Part shown: in pieces, positions 56,249 to 64,000 of the stretch
How the letters are laid out: each line of letters begins with the position of its first letter
Numbering within the stretch: position 1 is the stretch's first letter
NCBI GenBank assembly: GCA_019739215.1
Contig: JAHHDR010000026.1
Coordinates: forward strand, 1-64,000
DNA: 64,000 nt
Direction of reading: 5' to 3'
Source of the DNA: Rhizobium sp.
GTDB taxonomy: Bacteria; Pseudomonadota; Alphaproteobacteria; Rhizobiales; Rhizobiaceae
Made by a program: the position numbers and the translations under genes
The notes under the pieces: model-generated
Databases searched by the model: none
Told to the model about the DNA's origin: nothing
The model's input: only the letters and a program-made list of their open reading frames with translations

Positions 56249-56666
56249 CTGTCGCTCTCACCCCGATAATCTACGTATGCGCCGATCATAATGCCACAAG
56301 ATTACCGAGCGGCAAATGACGGTGCTCAGGCTCATCGGCGGCCGAGGCGAAGACATTCCACGTTGGCGCAGGCCATTGAATATCAACACGTATCGGACAC
56401 GCTGCCGCCGAAGGGCGCCACGCTGTCCGCCGATTTGGGGTGTGTATAACTTTGAACGCCGCCGGGCGCAACGTGAATCGATTGGCGGATATCCGCGCGG
56501 GACGCTTGCGGAAGGACCAGCCCGCCGGTGCGGCGTCAAGACAAGACGAGGCTTGAATCCGTGTTGTATGACTCGCGATCCGCCTCCAAGCGCAAGGGCA
56601 CTGGCAACAGTTGCCGTGAACGATCGTTGAGCATAAAGATTGAGCATCTGTCCAAATAGAATCGCA
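56249..56666. other. Intergenic region
   Basis: I see no convincing gene in these 418 bases. Open frames here (for example 56316-56630) have Arg/Pro-rich products without family similarity. It should contain divergent promoters for the NDUFS4-type gene and the MFS gene. Confidence 0.4.
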
Positions 56667-57921
56667 ATGCCCCCCACGTCCTCTCCTCCCCTCCGTGAGT
56701 TGTCTCTTCGCCAGGTCGGCTGGATCGGCGGCGGGTATCTGTCGATGCTCGGGACGCTGGCCGGGCAGACCGTGTTCATCTCGCTGTTTGGCGCGGCGAT
56801 CCGCGAGGAATTCTCGGTAAGTGCTGGCCAGTACGGCCTGATCTACACTGTCGCAACGCTGTGCTCGGCGGTGGCACTGGTGTTTCTCGGGCCGCTCACC
56901 GACCGTTTCAGCCCTCGTCTGGTCGCTGTCTGCTCGCTGCTGGGACTGGCGGTGGCCTGCCTGCTGATGTCAATCTCGACATCGATCGGAATGCTGCTCG
57001 TCGCATTGTTCGGTCTGCGCTTCTTCGGCCAGGGAATGCTGTCGCACAACTGCGCGACCGCCCTGACACGCTGGTTCGATCGGTTCCGGGGCCCGCGCAC
57101 TGGCCATCGCCCAGTTCGGCTATTCGACCGGCGAAGCGATGCTTCCGGTCCTCGTGGCACTCGCCCTGGTGACCTATGGCTGGCGCGACGTGTGGCAAAT
57201 CACGGCCTTGGTGCTGATCCTGCTGTTCATCCCGGCACTGTCACTGCTGTTCCGGGGTCAACCCACTTACAAGACCAAGATCGCCGCGACGGACACTTCG
57301 GGCCGTGCGCAGGGAGCGCCGGAATGGAATCGCAGCCGGGTTCTGCGCGACGGTCTCTTCTGGTGGGTCCTCCTCGGCATTCTCGCCAATTCCGGCATCG
57401 TTACACTGATCTTTTTCCACCAGGCCGACCTCGTTGCGGCCAAGGGCTGGAGTCCGCTGGTCTTCGCGGCCTCGTTCCCGATCCTGTCGGTCAGCAGTGC
57501 CGTCGCGGGGATTGTCGGCGGCACGCTTCTCGACCGTTTCGGGGCATGGCGGCTGCTGCCCTATCTCCTGCTGCCGCTCTGCCTCTCCAACCTCGTCCTC
57601 TGGCTCGGTTCGGCCGAATGGACGATTGCCGTCTTCTTCTTTCTTACGGGCGTGAGTGCCGGCATGGTCAATGGCGCCGCGAGTGTGGTATGGGCGGAAC
57701 TGTATGGCACGACCAACCTCGGAGCCATCCGGGCCCTGGCGACCGCGGGGCTCGTGTTTGCCTCCGCCGCAGGCCCCGGCCTGGCAGGACTGCTGATCGA
57801 TGCCGGCATACCGCTCCAGACGCAGTGCCTGTACTATGCGCTGTATTGCGGCGCGGCATCCGTGATGTATCTTGTCCTTTCGAGCCGGATCGAACGCAGG
57901 GTCAGGCAGACCGCGGCGTGA
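56667..57921 (+). pseudogene. MFS transporter, one-base frameshift
   Basis: The start ATG 56667 reads MPPTSSPPLRELSLRQVGWIGGGYLSMLGTLAGQTVFISLFG. The frame continues through the first four helices to about 57090 (WFDRFRG), where an extra base in the GGGGCCC run shifts it. The rest (RALAIAQFGYSTGEAMLPVLV to RRVRQTAA) carries helices 5-12. The corrected protein is ~417 residues, a normal MFS length, related to oxalate/formate-like or monocarboxylate porters. Substrate unknown. Confidence 0.82.
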
Positions 57922-58282
57922 AGCGGTTCTCGGCATAGCCAGCAATCTTCCGGGGTCTGCGCCTGCGCTTGCAAAGGTTTTCCTTGATCTCGCATGAAAT
58001 TGCCGCGATATTGACATGATCAACCGGACCCGACCCGTCGGGTGGCTTCTCCGAGCGCCTATCCCTCGGCAACCAGCTGCAACGACCCGTGCTCATTTGA
58101 TCATGCGCGCGGTGTGCCTTCCGATTGGACCTCCAGACTACCTGACGATGAACGTCCGAACCGACGTCGGCCATAGCAGAAGCGCCTAGGACGCCGAACG
58201 CTGCGGGCGCGTTGACCCATCCCCTACCCTATGATGCCGCGGCCGGTCTCCCAAGCGTCCGCGCGCTCCGGAGAATGACGAC
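57922..58282. other. Intergenic region
   Basis: No supportable gene in these 361 bases. Frames found here are short, and the minus-strand ones are shadows extending from neighbouring genes. A promoter for the SulP gene is expected close to 58283. Confidence 0.4.
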
Positions 58283-59774
58283 TTGAACCGCGATTTCATC
58301 GACACTTTCAGAACCGAATGGTTCGGCAATATCAGGGGTGATCTCCTGTCCGGCCTCGTTGTGGCGCTTGCGCTGATACCGGAGGCCATTGCGTTTTCCA
58401 TCATTGCCGGCGTCGACCCCAAGATCGGCCTCTATGCCTCGTTCTCGATTGCGGTGTTGATCGCCTTCGTCGGCGGCCGGCCCGGAATGATCTCCGCCGC
58501 CACGGCGGCCACGGCCGTGCTGATGGTCACGCTGGTGCGCGACCACGGGCTGCAATACCTGCTCGCCGCCACGGTGCTGGCGGGCATCATCCAGATCATC
58601 GCCGGCATGCTCAAGCTGGCCTATGTCATGCGCTTCGTGTCGAAATCGGTGATGACCGGCTTCGTCAACGCGCTCGCCATCCTGATCTTCATGGCGCAAT
58701 TGCCGGAACTCATCAATGTGCCCATGCTGACCTACATCATGGTCGCGGCCGGCCTGGCGATCATCTACCTGTTTCCCTATGCCACCAAAGCCGTACCGTC
58801 GCCGCTCATCTGCATCATCGCGCTGACGGCGATCTCGATCGGCTTCGGATTCGATATCCGGACGGTCGGGGACATGGGGGAACTGCCATCCACCCTGCCG
58901 ATCTTCCTTATTCCCCAAATTCCATTCAATCTCGAGACGCTGATGATCATCCTGCCCTATTCGGTGGCTGTCGCGGCGGTCGGCTTGCTGGAATCGCTGA
59001 TGACCGCGCAGATCGTCGATGACCTGACCGACACGCCGAGCGACAAGAACCGGGAATGCATCGGCCAGGGCATCGCCAACACAGCCACGGGCTTCATCGG
59101 CGGCATGGCCGGTTGCGCCATGATCGGCCAGTCGATGATCAATGTGAAGTCGGGCGGCCGTGGCCGACTGTCCACCTTCTGCGCCGGCGTGTTCCTGCTG
59201 TTCATGATCCTCGTGCTCGGCGATCTCGTCAGCCGGATTCCGATGGCGGCGCTGGTGGCGATCATGATCATGGTGTCGATCGGAACCTTCTCCTGGTCCT
59301 CGCTCGGGAACCTCAGGGACCATCCACGGTCGTCGTCGATCGTGATGCTCGCGACCGTCATCGGGGTGGTCTATACGCACAATCTCGCGATCGGCGTGCT
59401 GATCGGGGTGCTGCTGTCGGCTGTGTTCTTCGCCTGGAAGATCGCCCAGATCTTCCGCATCACCTCCGTTCTCTCCGAGGACGGCACGATGCGCACCTAC
59501 ACGGTCGAGGGACAGGTGTTTTTTCGCCTCGGTCGAGGACTTCAACAAGGCATTCGACTTCAAGGAAGCGCTGGACAAGGTCGTCATCGATGTCAGCCAC
59601 GCGCATATCTGGGACATTTCCAGCGTCGCTGCACTGGACATGATCGTGCTGAAGTTCCGCCGAGAAGGCGCGGAGGTCGAGATCCTCGGCCTGAACGAGG
59701 CAAGCGAGACAATCGTCGACAAGCTCGCCATTCACGATAAGCCGGGCGCGATGGAACGCCTGATGGGCCATTGA
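58283..59774 (+). pseudogene. SulP-family anion transporter with STAS domain, one-base frameshift
   Basis: SulP proteins move sulfate, bicarbonate or other anions. The likely start is TTG 58283 (no usable ATG nearby). The membrane part (about 1-390) has the signature [33 protein letters not shown] and [16 protein letters not shown]. An extra T in the run near 59518-59524 shifts the frame before the STAS domain ([39 protein letters not shown]), which ends RLMGH. The universal stress gene follows after 10 bases, suggesting co-expression. Confidence 0.87.
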
Positions 59775-59784
59775 GGGAACAGAC

Positions 59785-60639
59785 ATGACAAGGATACTGG
59801 GCCTTATCGACGGGTCGATCTACGCCGGGAGCGTCTGCGACCACATTGCCTGGATATCAGGCAAGGCCAGTGCCTCGGCCAGGATCATCCATGTCATCGG
59901 ACGACGGGATGTGTCGAGCGAACCCGTCAACCTCAGCGGGGCGATCGGGCTGGGCGAGCGGTCGGCATTGCTGGAAGAACTCGCAAAGCTCGACGAGGAG
60001 AAAGCCAAGGTCGCCCACAAGCGCGGCCGCCTCCTGCTCGACGAGGCCAAGGCGCGGCTGGAGGCCGCGGGATTGACCGAGGTCGAGACGAAGCTACGTA
60101 ACGGCGACCTGGTCGACACCGTGCACGAGTTCGAACAGCAGGCCGACCTGATCGTCATCGGCAAACGCGGCGAAGGCGCCGATTTCGCCAAGATGCATCT
60201 CGGCTCCAACCTCGAACGCGTCGTGCGCTCGACACACAAGCCGATCGTCGTGGCCTCCCGCGCCTTCAAGCCGATCGGCAAGTTTCTGATCGCCTATGAC
60301 GGCGGGACGATGGCGATGAAGGCCGTCGACCAGGTTTCGCGCAGCCCCATCCTGGCCGGCCTCGCCTGTAAGCTCGTCATGGTCGGTCCGGAGAATGCGG
60401 AGGCGAAGCGCAAGCTCGCCGACGCGGAAACGATACTGCGTGGTGCCGGCTACAGCGTGGAGTCCGAACTAACCCACGGCCAGCCGGACGTGGCCATTCG
60501 CGAGACCATCGAACGCGAGGGTTTCGATCTGCTCGTGATGGGGGCCTACAGCCATTCGCGGCTGAGAACCCGGTTCCTTGGCTCGACAACCACGGAGATG
60601 ATCCGGTCCTGCAAGGTACCGGTCGTCATCTTCCGCTAG
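59785..60639 (+). CDS. Tandem-domain universal stress protein
   Basis: This 284-residue protein has two UspA-like domains (about 1-150 and 155-284). The nucleotide-binding motif G-2x-G-9x-G(S/T) appears in domain 1 as GKRGEGADFAKMHLGSNLERVVR (about 126-148) and in domain 2 as GAYSHSRLRTRFLGSTTTEMIR. It lies 10 bases after the SulP gene; SulP-Usp pairs occur in other bacteria, but the partnership here is inferred. Confidence 0.9.
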   Translation: MTRILGLIDGSIYAGSVCDHIAWISGKASASARIIHVIGRRDVSSEPVNLSGAIGLGERSALLEELAKLDEEKAKVAHKRGRLLLDEAKARLEAAGLTEVETKLRNGDLVDTVHEFEQQADLIVIGKRGEGADFAKMHLGSNLERVVRSTHKPIVVASRAFKPIGKFLIAYDGGTMAMKAVDQVSRSPILAGLACKLVMVGPENAEAKRKLADAETILRGAGYSVESELTHGQPDVAIRETIEREGFDLLVMGAYSHSRLRTRFLGSTTTEMIRSCKVPVVIFR

Positions 60640-60657
60640 CGTGAAGGGCGGGCCTCA

Positions 60658-60689
60658 GCACCCGCCTGCACGACTTCGCAGGCGGGTGC
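60658..60689 (+). terminator. Strong hairpin after the universal stress gene
   Basis: GCACCCGCCTGC and GCAGGCGGGTGC form a perfect 12-base stem with an 8-base loop, 18 bases after the stop. There is no T-run, so it is either a weak terminator or an mRNA-protecting element. Confidence 0.6.
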
Positions 60690-60771
60690 ACATGCAGACC
60701 GCGTCCGACAATCCTTGGTGGTGAGAAATGCGCCCAAGGCGCTGGCAGTCTCGGTGAGACCGCGGTTCGAA

Positions 60772-60848
<77 letters not shown>

Positions 60849-60911
60849 TGCCGTCCGATGCCGCTGGATTACACAAACCACCCCGGCGCCGCAACCGAAA
60901 AACGCATATCG

Positions 60912-61400
60912 TCAGGGCTTTGGCGAAGAAGCCGCGATCTGCGGGCTTTCGACCCTGTCGCCGACGGCAATGCCGAGCGTGCTGGCGGTGCCGGCATTGA
61001 GTTCGAGCACGAAACGGACCGGCGCGCGGGAATCGATGATCTCTTCCGAGAGCGGCTTGCCCGAGGCGATATGCGCGATCGTGCCATCCGGGTGCAGGAA
61101 CAGCATGTCGAGCGGCAGGTAGGTGTTCTTCATCCACATATAGACCCGGCGCGTGGTGCCGAAGTCGAAGAGCATGCCCTGATCCGCCGCCATCTCGCGT
61201 CGGTTCATCAGTCCCTGGGCGCGCTGTTCCGCGGACACGGCAAGCTCCACGGTAAAATTTTGGCTTGTCCCGTCCGCCCTGGTGACCGTCAAACTGTTCG
61301 GTCGCGAAGCTCTCGGCCGAAGCCCTAAGCCTGTCCCGAGCACAACGAACAAGAGCGCCGCAAGGGCGCTCCGCAAAATCCGCGACATCAAATGCGGCAT
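60912..61400 (-). CDS. DUF192 family exported protein
   Basis: From ATG 61400 the product has 162 residues with a signal-like hydrophobic start (MSRILRSALAALLFVVLGTGLGL). The DUF192 core follows: VELAVSAEQRAQGLMNRREMAADQGMLFDFGTTRRVYMWMKNTYLPLDMLFL. The family is periplasmic and uncharacterised. Its start overlaps the likely stop of the cold-shock gene (TGATG), a pairing frequent in Rhizobiales. Confidence 0.87.
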   Translation of the reverse strand: MPHLMSRILRSALAALLFVVLGTGLGLRPRASRPNSLTVTRADGTSQNFTVELAVSAEQRAQGLMNRREMAADQGMLFDFGTTRRVYMWMKNTYLPLDMLFLHPDGTIAHIASGKPLSEEIIDSRAPVRFVLELNAGTASTLGIAVGDRVESPQIAASSPKP

Positions 61401-61969
61401 CAGTGAGGCCCTGTTGACCGGATTGACCACGTCGGGATGAATCTCGAGCCGCCATCAGGCCCTTGTCGCCAATCGCCGAACCGCACCAGGACACTCTGGC
61501 CGGGCCGCAATTCGGATGATGCCGTAGCGGCGGAGCGTTTTCCATGTGGACGAAAAATGTCCTCGGTTCCCTCGCCGCAGCGTAAGGAAGCCAAACCCCT
61601 TGGTGCGGTTGAACCACTTGACGATCACCCGCTCGAGGCCGCTCGACGGGGTCACCTGGGACGTGGGTACGAACCGGAGGGAAGCTGGGACGGGTGGATG
61701 GCCGTCGACGTGGTCCCATCGAGAGAATGCGGAATGCCTGATAGCCGCGGTCGCGCCGCTGGATCAGCGCAACGACGCGCGTGCCTTCGAGGATCGTCTG
61801 GTATCCGTCGCGCCGCAAAACAGGTGACGTGAAGCAGAATGTCGGCCTGGCCGTATGTCCGGCACAATGAAGCCGATAGCCCTTGGCAACGGTCGAACCA
61901 TTTGATCAAGCCGGTGATCTCAATATAGGTCAACCGGCTCGGCAGCCATGTCCTCGAAGAGAGAAACAC
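61400..61969 (-). pseudogene. Two-domain cold-shock protein, frame broken by several indels
   Basis: Two cold-shock (CSD) domains are visible in pieces on the minus strand: ITGLIKWFD, then ADILLHVTC and RRDGYQTILEGTRVVALIQRRDRGYQAFRILSM (first domain), and LERVIVKWFNRTKGFGFLT, LRRYGI, ELRPGQSVLVRFGD and KGLMAA (second). These bind single-stranded RNA or DNA. The likely length is ~189 residues. At least six indels lie in runs between 61430 and 61900. Ends are approximate: ATG 61969 and a TGA overlapping the DUF192 start. Confidence 0.7.
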
Positions 61970-62185
61970 TCTTTGAAGAAATCCTATCCGCCATCCTGCC
62001 TCGCCCCTATTTACGCCACATACCGGTTAATTGATTCTTCACGTCTGAGATTAACATCCCGAAATGGTACAGATGCAAGTCCCGGCGGGCAAAAACCCGG
62101 GACATCCCGATCGCATATAATGGCTTGCCTCAGGCTGGCTTTCTGTCCATAATTCCACCTCGCAAATCACCCGGGAGGATCCCCT

Positions 62186-62635
62186 ATGCGCTATCTCCAC
62201 ACGATGGTCCGCGTCACAGACATCGATCAGTCGCTCGACTTCTACTGCAACAAGCTCGGCATGTTGGAGATCCGCCGGCACGAAAATGAAGCCGGACGCT
62301 ATACGCTTGTCTTCCTGGCGTCGTCGGAATGACGTGGCGAGCGCGAAGGAAAGCGCCGCGCCGACGGTCGAGCTGACCTACAACTGGGACCCGGAGGGAC
62401 TATACCGGCGGCCGCAATTTCGGCCATCTTGCCTATGAAGTCGACAATATCTACGACCTCTGCGCGAGCCTGCAGTCCCTAAGGGCGTGACGATCAACCG
62501 CCCGCTCGCGTGACGGCCGCATGGCCTTCGTGCGTTCGCCCCGACGGCATCTCGATCGAGATTCTCCAGAAGGGCGCCGCCCTCGCCACCCGCGGAGCCG
62601 TGGCTTTCCATGCCGGAACACCGGCTAAGTGGTAG
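62186..62635 (+). pseudogene. gloA: Lactoylglutathione lyase (glyoxalase I), frame broken by several indels
   Basis: GloA converts the methylglyoxal-glutathione adduct to lactoylglutathione using a metal. The start reads MRYLHTMVRVTDIDQSLDFY (His5, metal ligand) after gggaggat. Further pieces in other frames are TVELTYNWDPE, GRNFGHLAYEVDNIYDLC (metal His), RMAFVR, SPDGISIEILQKG (metal Glu) and a likely end at TAG 62633. The 450 bases match the family length; five or more indels break it. Confidence 0.75.
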
Positions 62636-62937
62636 GCCCGAGCCGGGGCACAAGCTCCGGGCTAAGCCGGACCACGCTTCCGCCGCAATCGATCCCGCAT
62701 CCAAGAGGTCCGGGGCATGCGCCGCCGATGGTTTCGAGCAAGGCTGACGGCCTACCTTGCCCGGGTGGCGATCACGACAATTTTACCGTGGTTTACATTC
62801 CCGCGATTTTGTGTCTAAACAAAACTACGCCGGAGTAAAACCCATTATTAAACGGGGTAGGGGAACGGATTTTTGCCTTTTGACCGGATCAGTAGCGTAA
62901 CAACCCGGCTCGGACCCTATGTCCTGTTTGCGGCCTA

Positions 62938-64000
62938 CCATGCTGGGCCTCGGTGGCTAGCATGTCGTCGCCGGCCGACCAGTTTGTCGCAGATCCAGTC
63001 CACCGCCGCCGCGAACCCCGACCACGCTCGCCGAAACTGGCTGCGCGGCAGAATTCCCGCGATGCAGCGCCGTCCGATATCGAGCAACAGGCACGGGCGG
63101 ACGTCGATTCCCTCGAAGCCACCGTCGAAGGTGTCGAACAGGCACCTGCCGACCAGCAGGGCCTGCTGACCCAGCCGAAGAACATCGCAGCCTACGCGCA
63201 GCAGCAATCTTCTCCACCCAGGGCAGCCAGTTCGTCGACGCAGGGTGTCTCACAGAAGACGGCTAAGGCTTGCCAACCAGCTGCCGGTCAATTGCGACGC
63301 AATCGAGCCTTTACAGCAACAACAGCGTCGAGGCCGTGATCGCGGCGGAATGCGACGACGCAGTCTCCGGATGCCGACGCCACCGTGCCGAGTTACGATA
63401 GCCTCGCCGAACGCATGGCCGTACCGATGCCGAACTCCACGGAAGTGGAGGAGGTGCAGAAGGTGGCGATGGCCGACACGGAGATCCCGGTGCTCGACAC
63501 GCTTGCCGCCCATGCCCTGACGCAGCCGGAAAAGGTCGCCACGCAGCAGGTGGCCACCGCCGAGCTAGCGGCGGTGCAGGCAGAGATCGCCGCTGCCGCG
63601 CTTCCCTCAATGCGCGAGAAAAACGGCGCCAAGAAAAAAGAAGTCTCTCACGCTTGCTGACCTGTTTCGCAAGAGCGAGCCGAAGCAGTTCGACCGCGAT
63701 CGCTTCTCGCGCAAGAAGGTCGTGACCCGCGGCATCCCCAACATGCAGACGGCGGCATTGAGCGACCAGTCGCTCCCTGGTGTCACCAGCAATGCGATGT
63801 TTCCGACCACGACCGGACTGGAGGATGGTGAACACCACGAGGAAGAGGAGGCCGAAGGCTTGATGCAGCTTGCTGCCCTGCCCTCGATGACGCGCATCGC
63901 GCCCAACGGCCTCTATGTCCAGACCGACAAGGTCGAGGTCGGCTGCCTGCGGCCCGAACTGGTGTCGATGATCCGCACGGTCGAAAATCATTACAAGCGG
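62938..64000 (+). pseudogene. DUF882 (M15-like peptidase) protein, partial and frameshifted
   Basis: The window ends inside this gene. The N-terminal part is low-complexity and in several frames (ADQFVADPV, SDIEQQARADVDSLEATVEGVEQAPADQQGLLTQPKNI, AVIAAECDDAVS, SYDSLAERMAVPMPNSTEVEEVQKVAMADTE). Next comes LADLFRKSEPKQFDRDRFSRKKVVTRGIPNMQTAALS. The end visible here, IAPNGLYVQTDKVEVGCLRPELVSMIRTVENHY, opens the DUF882 domain, a fold related to VanY/M15 cell-wall peptidases. A start near the LGLGGC lipobox at ~62942 is a guess. Confidence 0.65.

Noticed and set aside
56316..56630. A 104-residue plus-strand frame in the gap before the MFS gene
   Set aside because: Its Arg/Pro-rich composition, lack of a ribosome site and absence of any family similarity do not support a gene.
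58229..59731. A 500-residue open frame on the minus strand
   Set aside because: It is the antisense of the SulP gene; its His/Asp/Arg-rich product has no family features.

Overview
The window looks like an alphaproteobacterial chromosome fragment, most likely from the order Hyphomicrobiales (Rhizobiales; Phyllobacteriaceae or Rhizobiaceae-like). The support is the rhizobial-style nuo operon (nuoE with a C-terminal helix-hairpin-helix extension, an extra secreted peptide between nuoD and nuoE, HhH and DUF3291 genes before nuoG), a phn cluster with a fosX gene as known from Mesorhizobium loti, and small Rhizobiales families (DUF6894, DUF2934, DUF882, a two-domain cold-shock protein). It is GC-rich. 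Many genes carry single-base indels in short homopolymers, so this reads like an under-polished long-read or metagenomic assembly.

Region 1 (1-17547) is the complex I operon. The true operon runs leftwards on the minus strand from nuoA (17547) to nuoK (6454). At nuoK the sequence folds back: positions 1-6253 are the reverse complement of 6294-12537, around a 40-base spacer that is itself the next piece of nuoK. The plus-strand nuoF-K copies are therefore most likely an assembly or library foldback, not a second operon. nuoL, nuoM and nuoN are absent. A complex I accessory subunit (NDUFS4 type) lies apart at 55943-56248.

Region 2 (18184-33840) holds a VanZ-KTSC fusion gene, tRNA-Asp, then a nearly complete phosphonate C-P lyase system: phnF (divergent), phnGHI, fosX, phnJKL, a hexapeptide acetyltransferase, then phnCDE1E2, DUF1045, phnM, phnN. 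A VapBC-type toxin-antitoxin pair sits between the two halves. A triple PHO box lies before phnC and a palindromic PhnF-type operator before phnG. The cluster imports phosphonates, cleaves the C-P bond and recovers phosphate through PRPP.

Region 3 (33904-45684) begins with the most unusual gene, a HasA-like hemophore domain joined to RTX repeats (broken here by indels). It is followed by a LuxR-regulated catabolic cluster: FAH-family hydrolase, a polyamine-type ABC transporter and an SDR, then an MFS exporter, a zinc alcohol dehydrogenase and a cupin. Region 4 (45685-48417) is a mobile-element scar: an XRE regulator with phased upstream repeats, an IS3-family element inside IS21-type ends, and a serine recombinase tail abutting tRNA-Val.

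Region 5 (48526-64000) holds glgA, a response regulator, a Crp-type regulator, a TRAP transporter, tRNA-Arg, an MFS transporter, SulP plus a universal stress protein, tRNA-Pro, DUF192, a cold-shock protein, a glyoxalase and a DUF882 gene cut by the window end. Indel density rises again after about 61400.
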